Below are positions 47,565-57,353 of a stretch of DNA of 64,000 nucleotides, one piece after another. The translations under genes and the position numbers were made by a program. The DNA is from Oscillospiraceae bacterium (lineage in GTDB: Bacteria; Bacillota; Clostridia; Oscillospirales; CAG-272): positions 1 to 64,000 of the forward strand of contig SVTS01000003.1 in the NCBI GenBank assembly GCA_015063645.1. Reading direction: 5' to 3'. Each line of letters starts with the position of its first letter. Positions within the stretch are counted from its first letter, which is position 1. Below the pieces are notes generated by a model. The model had not been told where the DNA came from and made no database searches. It worked only from the letters and a program-made list of their open reading frames with translations.

Positions 47565-48146
47565 TCAGTTCTCAAGCAAGCCTTTTATCTTAACACGTAT
47601 CCTGTATACAGCGTTGTGGACGGATTTTTCCGATTTACCGACGCTTAAAGAAATACACTTCACGGACCTGCCACTAATGTACTGCTCAAATATTTTCTTT
47701 TCGTAAGGAGAGAGAACCTGATCAATCCGGTTTTTCAGAGAACCGGATGCATCCCTGGCGGAGGCGATATACAGAGGGTCCTCCACAGGGGACATAACGG
47801 GGGGAGGGGATTTCTTCACTGCACGTTCCCTGCTCGCGGATTTGCGGAGCGCGGAAACAAGAGAATTGCGGATACATATTTTGGCGTAAAGTCCGAAACT
47901 GACGCTTCTCTGGGACAGATTATACGTCTGCGCGGCACGGTACAAAGCAAGCTGTGCTTCCTGCTCCAGATCCTGCACGCCCATCGCGGCGGCATCACCG
48001 AGAGATTCGAAAGACGGCGCAAACCGTGCACTCATGGACTTGACAAGAGGTGCATAATGCTCACTGAGCTGTGCAAAAGCATTCTCATCTCCTGCAGCAA
48101 CTGCTGCAAGAAGCGTTACAAGCTCCTCCTCCAACATTTCCACCAC
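47565..48146 (-). CDS. RNA polymerase sigma factor, sigma-70 family (SigH-like)
   Basis: LSEHYAPLVKSMSARFA...DLEQEAQLALYRAAQTYN; region 4 LSPYEKKIFEQYISGRSVKCISLSVGKSEKSVHNAVYRIRVKIK; start may be 48137. Confidence 0.8.
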   Translation of the reverse strand: MVEMLEEELVTLLAAVAAGDENAFAQLSEHYAPLVKSMSARFAPSFESLGDAAAMGVQDLEQEAQLALYRAAQTYNLSQRSVSFGLYAKICIRNSLVSALRKSASRERAVKKSPPPVMSPVEDPLYIASARDASGSLKNRIDQVLSPYEKKIFEQYISGRSVKCISLSVGKSEKSVHNAVYRIRVKIKGLLEN

Positions 48147-48287
48147 AAATTCGTTACAGATTTATGAATACATTATAGCATGAAATACGGTTTTGTCAAT
48201 AGTTTACCAAAAAATTTTTTAAAAATCTGATATTTTTTGTAAAAAGGCTATCCGGCAGAAATAAACAGCAGCGGAGCTTTCCATATT

Positions 48288-48863
48288 TTATTCAAAAATA
48301 TAGTTTACATCACCGCTGAGCAGCGCAAGGATACCCCGATAGATGATTTCCGGCTTATCGGCGAAGTTCTGCTGGATCCTCTCCAGCATCCGCCGGTCAT
48401 CCACGCGGAGATCCACAGCCAGCACATCTCCGTTTTTATCCTTAATGGAACAGTGGTACAGATACCCGTCGCCCAGGGATTCATAATTCTGATCCACCGC
48501 CGCGCCGAGGCTCTGCAGGGACAGATGACGCAGTGCGCTGCGCGTCCCCTGCTCTCTGACGGTGACCATCAGGTTTTCCCCAAGGACATGAGCCACCTCG
48601 CGCCCGGTATCGGTTATGATATACTTTTCATCGGATTCGCTTCCGGCATGGAGCGGCAGCTGTTCGCCGTCATTTTCCGCCCGGACAACGTGTCCCGCAT
48701 CCACCAGCTCGTAAAACGCATCGGCAAAATCGAAGAACCGGACGATACCGTCCTGCACCACGATGGAGCCGATCGTATTGTAATCCAGCGGATATCCGAT
48801 TTTATCCAGCAGAAACAGAATGAATATTTTTATTTCATTTTTTTCTCGCAATGGCGATGGCAT
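48288..48863 (-). CDS. DUF4364 family protein
   Basis: NEIKIFILFLLDKIGYPLDYNTIGSIVVQDGIVRFFDFADAFYELVDAGHV. Confidence 0.85.
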   Translation of the reverse strand: MPSPLREKNEIKIFILFLLDKIGYPLDYNTIGSIVVQDGIVRFFDFADAFYELVDAGHVVRAENDGEQLPLHAGSESDEKYIITDTGREVAHVLGENLMVTVREQGTRSALRHLSLQSLGAAVDQNYESLGDGYLYHCSIKDKNGDVLAVDLRVDDRRMLERIQQNFADKPEIIYRGILALLSGDVNYIFE

Positions 48864-48892
48864 AGGATTTCCTCCTGAAAATTGCGATAAAA

Positions 48893-48916
48893 ATCGGGAG
48901 GCACAAGCCTCCCGAT
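48893..48916 (-). terminator. Terminator of the oligopeptide-binding protein gene
   Basis: ATCGGGAGGC-TTGT-GCCTCCCGAT-TTTT on the minus strand. Confidence 0.8.
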
Positions 48917-48954
48917 TCATCTTTTATGATAGGGGATTCCCGCGCTCGGGAAAA

Positions 48955-50715
48955 TTACTGAGCGGCGCTTTCCTCAGCCGCGGTGGTGCCCTGCATATCA
49001 GCAGGCAGATACTGAACGTAATCTTTCAGTTTCATGCGCTTGAATTCGCGGGTGCCGAAGTAAGAATCCTTATTGCCGGACAGTTCAGCGTTGATGAGGT
49101 ATGCATCCTGAAGGAATGCCAGAGGAATGATGGGCATATCTTCAACGAGCATCTTCTCTGCGTCGTGCAGGATTGCAGCTCTGCCTGCAGCGGTCTTCTC
49201 TGCGTATGCGGAGTCGATCAGCGCATTGTAAGCTTCGCTGGAATAACCGGTGATATGACCGTGGAGGTCATAATCCTTGGAGTTCATATCCACGCCGTTG
49301 CCGGAGAAGGAGGTTGCAAAGGGAGCCAGAGCGGAGAACGCATCGGGAGCCAGCATCTGGAAGTCCACTGCGATTACATCAAACTTGCCGCTCTTGTAGA
49401 TTTCGTCATAAGCATCAGCGTATGCGTTATCATAGCCGGCGAGTTTCTTGACTTCGGTCTCCTTAACGGTAACCTTGAAGCCGAGGGAGTTCCACACGCC
49501 TGCAACGTACTCAGCAACAGCACGGTCGGTCTCGGTAGCACGGATGGTGATGGTGAAGGAACCGCTGGTCACGCCTGCTTCTTTCAGCAGAGACTGAGCG
49601 CCGGCAACATCGGCGGAGGACTTGATCAGTTCACCGCCCACTGCGCGGAAGCTGGTACCCTGTGCGGTATCGAATACCTTCTCGGGGATAATACCGGTAG
49701 CAGCCTTGGCGTAGGTAAGGATCTTTACGATCTCATTACGGTCGATAGCCATGGAGAGAGCTTTACGAACGCGTGCATCGGAGAACAGCTTGTTGGTGGT
49801 ATTGAAATAGTAGGAATGCGTAGACAGCTCATCGGTGATCACAGCAGTGTCCTTGTACTGTGCGCGGGAAGCCAGCGGGATCTCACCCAGGTAGAAGAGC
49901 TCGCCTGCCTCAAACTTAGCCAGCTGAGCAGCTGCATCGCCTGCAGCGAGGTTGTTCTCAAGACGGTAGGGGATAACGAACTTATCGATCGCCTGAGTCT
50001 CGTTGTCAGCTTCCAGATAGTAGTAGTTGGAACGCTCCAGACGCATAGCGGAACCTGCGGTGAACTCCTTGATAGCGAAGGGACCGTTGGTTACCAGCGT
50101 GGAGGACTGCTTAGCCCAGTTCACATCGCGGGAAACAATATCCTCACGCAGCGGAACGAGAGCAGGGCTTGCGAGATTTGCCAGGAACAGATCCACGTCG
50201 ATCTTATAGTCGAAGTCGATCTGGAGAACGTATGTATCAACGGAGGAAACGCCCACGTCGTCGACAGAAGCGTCACCCAGCTTTACATCGCGGGCATTCC
50301 GGATGTCAAACAGGAGAGCAGCAGCTTCGCTCTTGAAATCGGGGTCGAGAATTCTCTTCCATGCGTACACAAAGTCAGCCGCCTGAACGGTACGGCCGTC
50401 GGTCCATCTGGTGGAGTTCAGGGTGATAAGCAGGCTGTAGCCGTCCTCATCGCTGCCCTTGAATTCATAACTCTTCATCAGAGCCTTTTTCCATTTACCT
50501 TCAGCGTCCAGATCGGTCAGACCTTCGTAAACCATATCAAAGATCTTGATCATGGCACTGTCATCATAGTGCATAGCGGGGTCGAAGTCAGTAAGGGGCG
50601 TGGTCATATATACGTCGATGACCATACCGGAGTTGTCACCCTCGATGGTCGTGCATGCAGAAAGCACGCCGAGAAGCATGACAGCGCAGAGCAGCAGAGA
50701 GATAATCCGTTTCAT
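48955..50715 (-). CDS. Peptide ABC transporter substrate-binding lipoprotein (OppA-like, SBP family 5)
   Basis: Lipobox MKRIISLLLCAVMLLGVLSAC; MTTPLTDFDPAMHYDDSAMIKIFDMVYEGL; RKALSMAIDRNEIVK. Confidence 0.9.
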   Translation of the reverse strand: MKRIISLLLCAVMLLGVLSACTTIEGDNSGMVIDVYMTTPLTDFDPAMHYDDSAMIKIFDMVYEGLTDLDAEGKWKKALMKSYEFKGSDEDGYSLLITLNSTRWTDGRTVQAADFVYAWKRILDPDFKSEAAALLFDIRNARDVKLGDASVDDVGVSSVDTYVLQIDFDYKIDVDLFLANLASPALVPLREDIVSRDVNWAKQSSTLVTNGPFAIKEFTAGSAMRLERSNYYYLEADNETQAIDKFVIPYRLENNLAAGDAAAQLAKFEAGELFYLGEIPLASRAQYKDTAVITDELSTHSYYFNTTNKLFSDARVRKALSMAIDRNEIVKILTYAKAATGIIPEKVFDTAQGTSFRAVGGELIKSSADVAGAQSLLKEAGVTSGSFTITIRATETDRAVAEYVAGVWNSLGFKVTVKETEVKKLAGYDNAYADAYDEIYKSGKFDVIAVDFQMLAPDAFSALAPFATSFSGNGVDMNSKDYDLHGHITGYSSEAYNALIDSAYAEKTAAGRAAILHDAEKMLVEDMPIIPLAFLQDAYLINAELSGNKDSYFGTREFKRMKLKDYVQYLPADMQGTTAAEESAAQ

Positions 50716-51011
50716 ATGTGGGTAAATCCTCCTCGTTTTTTAGCGGATCCGCACGCTAAAGATTTTACGTGCTTTTACTCAATCTATTATATCACTATCG
50801 CGGCGGATAATCAATCATGTATTTTCAGTAATGGAGCAGTTTCGGACAGATGCACAATTATTTCCGCATTTTTTGGTTATTTTGAACATAACATTTTTTC
50901 CATTTTCAGGAATATTTGATATCCCAATGGGTATTTTTGTATTTTCCGCCTCAGCGCATAAAGCGGTGCGTCCGGACAGACAATACATAAAAAGAAAAGC
51001 GGAGGAAAACC

Positions 51012-51896
51012 ATGCACAATTACATGCGCACGGATCTGGCATGCGAAGCCCCGATCCCCCCGGAAAAACGCGGAATTCACCTGACTGAATACAGCCGCTC
51101 AGGCATCCGTATCGAGGAAATGCAGGTACAGGAGGGCGAGGGTGAGAAGAGCATCGGCCGTCCTGCGGGACGGTATGTCACCCTGCACTGCGGAAAAATC
51201 TGGGAGATGGATCAGGATGCGCTGGCATGTACAGCCGAGGCAGCAGCGGAAATACTGCTTTCGTTCCTCACGGACTGCATCGGTTCTCCGCCCGGAACGG
51301 AGAGCGGCATTTTTGTGGCGGGACTGGGCAACCGGTTTATCACGGCGGATTCCATCGGTCCGCGGACCGCGGATCTGGTGACGGTCACCAATCACGCATC
51401 GGGAGAAGATTCCCTGCTGAGCCGGCTTGGATGCTGCCGTGTGTCCGCGCTGGCACCGGGTGTACTGGGGCAGACGGGACTGGAGGCAGCCCGGCTGATC
51501 GCCGAGGCGGCATCTGCCGCCCACGCGGATGCGATCATCGCAGTGGATGCGCTCGCGGCGCGCAGCACCGAACGGCTCGGCACAACGGTGCAGATTTCGG
51601 ACACAGGCATCCGTCCCGGCTCGGGCATCGGCAATCACCGCGCCGCCATCACCGGGGACTCGATGGGGATTCCAGTCATCGCTATGGGTATTCCCACGGT
51701 AGTGGATTCCGCCACACTGGTATGGGATGCCCTCGCAAATGCTGGGATCACGGAAGCGGACGATACTCTCACACAGGTTCTGGAAAACGGGCGGAAGTAT
51801 ATCGTCTCCCCCCGGGAGAGCGATCTGATTGCCGCATCGGCAGCGGAACTGCTTGGCGGGACATTGAATCGGGTTCTGACGCCGGCACTTCTCTGA
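51012..51896 (+). CDS. gpr: GPR endopeptidase (spore germination protease)
   Basis: MRTDLACEA near the N-terminus; VAGLGNRFITADSIGPRTADLVTVTNH; GIPVIAMGIPTVVDSATLVWDAL. Confidence 0.93.
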   Translation: MHNYMRTDLACEAPIPPEKRGIHLTEYSRSGIRIEEMQVQEGEGEKSIGRPAGRYVTLHCGKIWEMDQDALACTAEAAAEILLSFLTDCIGSPPGTESGIFVAGLGNRFITADSIGPRTADLVTVTNHASGEDSLLSRLGCCRVSALAPGVLGQTGLEAARLIAEAASAAHADAIIAVDALAARSTERLGTTVQISDTGIRPGSGIGNHRAAITGDSMGIPVIAMGIPTVVDSATLVWDALANAGITEADDTLTQVLENGRKYIVSPRESDLIAASAAELLGGTLNRVLTPALL

Positions 51897-51967
51897 GGTA
51901 TAATCCACCGGACGGATGCATACACTGAAGCATCGTACAAACCGTCCGAAGTGGAAAAGGAGAAGTT

Positions 51968-53254
51968 ATGGGACAGCAAAAAAACACCGCACTCGTGCCT
52001 ATCGCCGGAAAAGGAGAGAGCCTGCACGCCGTATTCACCCAGATCACAGGGGACGAACCCGCCCGGGCTCCGGGAATTCTGCGGCATGTATGCGCGCTTT
52101 TCTGTGCACTCAGCTGTCTGATATGCATCACGGTGGTATTTCTGATCGCCCTGTCCGCAGCGGCAGGCACGGATTTCCGCATCACTGCGCTCCGCATTGC
52201 CGAGCAGGCGTTTCTGGGGATCGGCATGGTAGAACTGACGGACGATATTCCGAAAGCGGACGGGCGTGATTTTCCTTTTCCTCAGCCGGGCACCTCGTCC
52301 CCTGCGGAGGATGAAAGCGTTCCCGAAGGCACCGCATCACCCGAAACGGGCAGCTCCGGCTCAGGCGGCGGATATCCCATTGTTCAGACGGATCTGAGCT
52401 GCGGTATGGATCTCACCGCCATGTTCAACGAGACCTCCTACACGCCGGACACGCTGGCACTGCTGGAAGAATCGCTTCCCTTCCCGGATTTCAGCACATG
52501 GGCGGCGCAGTACGGCACGGATGTACCGTATATACTGATCCTGCACACCCACGGAACGGAGGCTTATGCGCCGGAAGGCGCGGACAGCTACAGCGCATCC
52601 GACAGTTTCCGCTCACATAATACGGAAGAAAACGTGGTTGCCGTAGGTACTGCGATGGCACAGACGCTGGAGAAGGCGGGCATCCCGGTACTGCACTGCA
52701 CGGAGATGTTTGACGCCGTCTCTTATACGGATGCATACAGCCTTGCCGCAGCGGCGATCCGTACATATCTGCAGAAATATCCCTCCATCCAGATCATTCT
52801 GGACGTGCACCGGGATTCCATCGTCCGCGCCGATCAGACGAAGATGCAGCCGGTCACGAAAATCGGCGGCGTGGAGTATGCACAGTTCATGATCGTCACC
52901 GGGACGAATCACAGAGGAGCGGATTTTCCCCGCTGGACGGACAATCTGAATTTCGCCATGAAAATACAGGAGACCCTCATGGGACGCAGTGATTCCCTGG
53001 TACGGGCGATCAACCTGCGGGGTGCAACGTTCAACGGTCAGTACCGTTCAGGATCGCTTCTGCTGGAAGTCGGCTCCTGCGGCAACACGCTCTCTCAGGC
53101 AAAACGCACCGGCGTTCTTGCCGCCATCGCCATTGCCGAAGTGGTCAAAGGGAAATGCACTCTGACAGTGAACGGCATTCTCGGCGAAAGCGGCGGCGGT
53201 CGGCTGACACTGCCCGTGATGGGCACGTGGGATCAGCAGCCGAAGAGAAGCTGA
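51968..53254 (+). CDS. spoIIP: Stage II sporulation protein P
   Basis: YILILHTHGTEAY, NVVAVGTAMAQTLEKAGIPVLHC, ILDVHRDSI, VGSCGNTLSQAKRT; downstream of gpr. Confidence 0.93.
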   Translation: MGQQKNTALVPIAGKGESLHAVFTQITGDEPARAPGILRHVCALFCALSCLICITVVFLIALSAAAGTDFRITALRIAEQAFLGIGMVELTDDIPKADGRDFPFPQPGTSSPAEDESVPEGTASPETGSSGSGGGYPIVQTDLSCGMDLTAMFNETSYTPDTLALLEESLPFPDFSTWAAQYGTDVPYILILHTHGTEAYAPEGADSYSASDSFRSHNTEENVVAVGTAMAQTLEKAGIPVLHCTEMFDAVSYTDAYSLAAAAIRTYLQKYPSIQIILDVHRDSIVRADQTKMQPVTKIGGVEYAQFMIVTGTNHRGADFPRWTDNLNFAMKIQETLMGRSDSLVRAINLRGATFNGQYRSGSLLLEVGSCGNTLSQAKRTGVLAAIAIAEVVKGKCTLTVNGILGESGGGRLTLPVMGTWDQQPKRS

Positions 53255-54087
53255 TCCGCCTCTCCCAGATTTTCCAGAATGGCATCCGGACGTTCGCTTT
53301 CATCGGCGGCGGCTACATCTTCCAGCGTGCTCTCGCCGCTGAGGACGAGGATGGCAGTGATGCCGTGCCGCTTGCCGGTGGCGATATCGGTATACAGACG
53401 GTCGCCGAAGAGGCACATTTCCTCTTTGGCATACCCGGTGATGGAGCAGATCATCTCCGCTGTTTCCGGATAGGGCTTGCCAAAATAGGTGGGGGTCACA
53501 CCGGTGGATGCAGTCACCGCCGCGGCGATAGCGCCGCTGTCGGGGATAAATCCGGTTTCGGTGGGGCAGTTGAAATCAGGATGGGTAGAGAGATACTCCG
53601 CACCCTCGCGGATAAAGGTGCAGGCGTTGGTCAGTTTTTCGTAGGTCAGCGTGGTATCAAAGCTGGTGACAACGATGTCCGGCCTGGCGGAGGGATCGGT
53701 CAGCGAACCGTCGCGGCCGCAGATCATGGGAATGCCTGCGCGTGTGAATTCATCCCACAATTCGGGAGTACCCAGCAGATATACGCTCTTTCCCGCACGG
53801 TGGGTATTCAGGAATGCGGCGGTTACGTCGCCGGAGGTCATCAGCTCCCCGTCCTGCGGCTCGAATCCCATACGCGCCAGCTTGGAATAATAAAACGTAT
53901 GGGAATGTGAAGCGTTGTTGGTGAAGAAAAGCACCTGTCTGCCGCTTGCACGCAGATTACGGATAAAGCTCCGCGCAAAATCAAAGGGGATTCCGCCCAG
54001 ATAGATCGTACCGTCCATATCGAAGACAAACAGTTTTTTCGATGCCAGCAGCGCTTTCAGCTGCTCTTTTGTCATATTGTTTTCCAT
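53233..54087 (-). CDS. HAD-IIA family (NagD-like) hydrolase
   Basis: LFVFDMDGTIYLGG, FFTNNASHS, FGKPYPETAEMI, CLFGDRLYTDIATGKRHGI. Confidence 0.92.
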   Translation of the reverse strand: MENNMTKEQLKALLASKKLFVFDMDGTIYLGGIPFDFARSFIRNLRASGRQVLFFTNNASHSHTFYYSKLARMGFEPQDGELMTSGDVTAAFLNTHRAGKSVYLLGTPELWDEFTRAGIPMICGRDGSLTDPSARPDIVVTSFDTTLTYEKLTNACTFIREGAEYLSTHPDFNCPTETGFIPDSGAIAAAVTASTGVTPTYFGKPYPETAEMICSITGYAKEEMCLFGDRLYTDIATGKRHGITAILVLSGESTLEDVAAADESERPDAILENLGEADQLLFGC

Positions 54088-54115
54088 AGTGATTCTCCTT
54101 ATCTGTATTGCTGTA

Positions 54116-55174
54116 TTATTCTTCGCCGCGTCCGTAGCGGCGCATAAGATCTTCCGTATCCGTATAGATTACCGGCGGGCATCCGCCCATACGGCAATAT
54201 TTCCCGTATTCCGTCAGCGCATCGGCATACTGCCGCTCGATCTCTGCGGCAGTCGGAAATGTGTCTCCGGAAAAAGCCGTACGGCATGGAGTCCCGAACA
54301 TCCGATACATCTCTTCATAATAGTACATACAGGATGACGCGCTCATAAGCGACAGAAACGCATCATCCGTGCGGGCTGCATGGGTGATTTTACCGCGCCA
54401 GTTGGACACCGCCTCCTCCACCGTTCCGCCGGGAAGCGGATCGGCAGGCAGAAGCGCGGCGATCTCTTCCGTATTCCGCCAGAGGATCCGGCAAACTTCA
54501 ATCAGTTCCTCCGCCGTGCCGGCATGGCAAAGACGACCGGTCAGAGACAGAAAATCTCTGGGAAGCCGTGAAAAAGCTGCCATTTCTTCCGGCATTCCCC
54601 CTGTCCCGTGATGCACACAGGCGCGGTTGAGCCGATAGACCGCCTTAGCCAGCATCTGCCAGAAACAGCCCGCCCACATACGGCGGCGTCCGAAATTCTC
54701 CGTCAGACACATGCGCCCGAATGCTTCCGCTGCACGGTCGAGGATTGCAAACACAGCCTCACGGTCCGCCGGGGACAGCGGTGCGGCAAGCTGTCTCTGC
54801 ATTCTTTCGCCCAATGCATCCCACCGCTGCCGCACAGATTCATCCCGCACATAGACAACACGGGCATCCGTCAGCTTTCCGCAGAAGGGATCGACACAGT
54901 CCACCGCCTTTTCCAGATCCGCCCAACGCTGGGTGTAGAAATCATGGGCGGTATTTCCCATAAGGAAGCAGTGGGAAATCCGATCCTCTGCGCCGTCGCG
55001 GAGAATGAGCAGAAGATCCAGATCGGAATCCTCCCGGAAATTGCCGGCGGCAAAAGAGCCGAACACCGCCAGCAGCTCCAGATCGCCGGGGCAAAGCCTT
55101 CCGACACGTGCCAGCACCGCATCGATGATCGCGCTGTTGCGCGCATGCAAAGCGCGGGCAATCTGCTCGTTCAT
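54116..55174 (-). CDS. Nucleotidyltransferase-domain protein with long C-terminal region
   Basis: ELLAVFGSFAAGNFREDSDLDLLLIL; start trimmed to MNEQIARAL. Confidence 0.8.
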   Translation of the reverse strand: MNEQIARALHARNSAIIDAVLARVGRLCPGDLELLAVFGSFAAGNFREDSDLDLLLILRDGAEDRISHCFLMGNTAHDFYTQRWADLEKAVDCVDPFCGKLTDARVVYVRDESVRQRWDALGERMQRQLAAPLSPADREAVFAILDRAAEAFGRMCLTENFGRRRMWAGCFWQMLAKAVYRLNRACVHHGTGGMPEEMAAFSRLPRDFLSLTGRLCHAGTAEELIEVCRILWRNTEEIAALLPADPLPGGTVEEAVSNWRGKITHAARTDDAFLSLMSASSCMYYYEEMYRMFGTPCRTAFSGDTFPTAAEIERQYADALTEYGKYCRMGGCPPVIYTDTEDLMRRYGRGEE

Positions 55175-55206
55175 TGTACACCTCCCGGGCAAAAACACAA
55201 TATCTA

Positions 55207-55235
55207 TTGAAAAAACACGGATCATGTGGTATAAT
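55207..55235 (+). promoter_or_regulatory. Sigma-A promoter of coaW
   Basis: TTGAAA-17-TATAAT. Confidence 0.75.
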
Positions 55236-55268
55236 GGTAAAAGAATATCCCCAAGGAGGCTTACCATT

Positions 55269-56117
55269 ATGAGTTCCCGCGTTATCCTCGGCATTGATGT
55301 GGGCGGCAGCACCACCAAAATCTGCGGTTTTGACATCTCCGGCGACAAGCCGAAGCTGATCGCGCCGCTGTTCGTCCGCGCCACCGACCCCATTACATCC
55401 GCCTACGGCGCGCTGGGCAAGTTCACCGACCGGAACGCTCTGGCACTTACCGATATCGAAAAAGTCATGATCACCGGCGTAGGTGCTTCCCATTTCGCAC
55501 GTCCCATCTACAATCTCCCCTGCGAGATGACCCCCGAATTCCACTCCGTGGGCATGGGCGGTCTGTATCTCTCGGGGCTTGACCGTGCCATCATCGTCAG
55601 CATGGGCACCGGCACCGCTCTTGTACACGCACAGCGCGGTCAGGAACCGCAGTATCTGGGCGGCACGGGTGTCGGCGGCGGCACACTGCTCGGTCTCTCC
55701 AAGAAGATGCTGGGCATGGACAACATCCAGCACATCTCCGAGCTTGCCAAGAACGGCAATCTCTCTCTGGTAGATCTGAAAATCAACGATCTGACCAAGC
55801 ACGATATTGTGCCGGGCTTCTCCGATCTGATGACCGCATCCAACTTCGGCAACATCAGCGACATCGCCACAAAAGCGGATATCGCTCTGGGCATCATCAA
55901 CATGGTCTTCGAGACCATCGGCATGGTCGCTCTGTTCGCCGCACGGAATCACAATCTGCGGGATGTGGTGCTCACCGGCAATCTGACCTCGGTGGAGCAG
56001 ACGCCGCAGGTATTCGGCATTCTCAACCGGATGTTTGACATGAACTTCATCATTCCGGAGCTCTCTCAGTTCGGTCCCGTCATCGGTGCCGCCCTTTCGG
56101 GAATTACAAAAGATTAA
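55269..56117 (+). CDS. coaW: Type II pantothenate kinase
   Basis: ILGIDVGGSTTKICGF, MGTGTALVHA, LGGTGVGGGTLLGLSKKML. Confidence 0.9.
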   Translation: MSSRVILGIDVGGSTTKICGFDISGDKPKLIAPLFVRATDPITSAYGALGKFTDRNALALTDIEKVMITGVGASHFARPIYNLPCEMTPEFHSVGMGGLYLSGLDRAIIVSMGTGTALVHAQRGQEPQYLGGTGVGGGTLLGLSKKMLGMDNIQHISELAKNGNLSLVDLKINDLTKHDIVPGFSDLMTASNFGNISDIATKADIALGIINMVFETIGMVALFAARNHNLRDVVLTGNLTSVEQTPQVFGILNRMFDMNFIIPELSQFGPVIGAALSGITKD

Positions 56118-56126
56118 CGGATTCAT

Positions 56127-56157
56127 GCGGGGGTGCCTCCCAGAAAGGCATCCCCGC
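56127..56157 (+). terminator. Intrinsic terminator of coaW
   Basis: GCGGGGGUGCCU/AGGCAUCCCCGC hairpin. Confidence 0.65.
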
Positions 56158-56166
56158 AATTCTTTC

Positions 56167-57297
56167 TTATTTTACAAAATCAAAATCCCGCACAGTGACG
56201 TTTATATCACCGCTCAGACGGCACACAAGCCGGCAGTGATACCGACCGGAGGGAAGCGCATCCGCATCCATCTGTCCGATGACGTGGGACCGTTTTTCGG
56301 TGGGGAACAGCTGCATATCAAAGCTTTTCCGATTGCGCATTGCGGGCACAGCCATCCTGCAAAGCTGATTGCCTGCCGCATCGGAAATTGTCATGATCAC
56401 CGCATCAATCAGGCGGTTGGCGCGAATTTCGCCGGCAAACAGAGATGCGCCGTCATATGTATCCAGCGTATCTGTCACGGCAGGTGCGGGAATGGGTGCC
56501 GGATCGGTAAAGGCACGGCATGTGATGGGCATATAGCCCGTCTCATAGAGATTGGCAAAAGTATATTTCACATTGCCGCAGATATCGTAAACATCCTCGC
56601 CCAGCTTTTCATCGAAAGATTTATGTTCACGGCGGATGAAGCCGCGGGTCTGCTCCAGCGTCTCGGCATAACTTGCCGCAGGATCAATACTTCCGTCCGC
56701 ATTGTGCACCACATGAACACCGATCACCAGCCGGGTATGACCGCTGGCGTTTTTTCTGCAGACCACAGCATCGGCTTTCTGCAGAAGTGCATAGGCGTCA
56801 TACATCACCTCGGGCGCGTTCGCCCGGATTTCCTCGGAGGAAACATGATCGAACGATGCGGAAAACTCCCCGACATGCAGAAAGCCGTTATCGGGACACA
56901 TCAACAGCGTGGACACCAGAGGCACATCCGCACCTGCCGCCGCCCAGGATCGAACGACAGAGCCCGAGCAGTCCGTACCGACACGGGCACTGACGCTTCC
57001 GCCGGAGACGGCATCCCACCTCAGTCCTCGAATGACGGGGATTCCCTTTTTGTCCGTCTCATCGGCATAGGCAAAGAAAGACTCCGCCGTGCCGCCTGCG
57101 TAACTGTAGAGTACGCCCCGATACACTCTGCCCGCTTTTATGGCGAAAGCAGACTTTGCCTTTTCGGGCGGAGTATCCTTCTCCTGTGTGCAGAGGATAT
57201 CCTCACCGGCACGCCACAGCGGCTCGGTTATCTTTCTCATATACGCCTCAGCAGCATCCCGTCTCGTTTGCAGAATATCATTTGTGTTCATAATCAT
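56167..57297 (-). CDS. Hypothetical protein with NlpC/P60-like DCSG region
   Basis: RVGTDCSGSVVRSWAAAG...LLQKADAVVCRKNASGHTRLVIGVHVVHN. Confidence 0.7.
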   Translation of the reverse strand: MIMNTNDILQTRRDAAEAYMRKITEPLWRAGEDILCTQEKDTPPEKAKSAFAIKAGRVYRGVLYSYAGGTAESFFAYADETDKKGIPVIRGLRWDAVSGGSVSARVGTDCSGSVVRSWAAAGADVPLVSTLLMCPDNGFLHVGEFSASFDHVSSEEIRANAPEVMYDAYALLQKADAVVCRKNASGHTRLVIGVHVVHNADGSIDPAASYAETLEQTRGFIRREHKSFDEKLGEDVYDICGNVKYTFANLYETGYMPITCRAFTDPAPIPAPAVTDTLDTYDGASLFAGEIRANRLIDAVIMTISDAAGNQLCRMAVPAMRNRKSFDMQLFPTEKRSHVIGQMDADALPSGRYHCRLVCRLSGDINVTVRDFDFVK

Positions 57298-57353
57298 CTA
57301 TTCCTTCAAAATCAGATTTATTCACCGTCGGCGGAAATTCACAGCAAGGAAAC

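Noticed and set aside
50956-50985. Sigma-G/F-type promoter for gpr (GCATA, 18-nt spacer, GACAATA)
   Set aside because: The -35 fits but the -10 is weak; plausible for a forespore gene but too uncertain to list as a feature.
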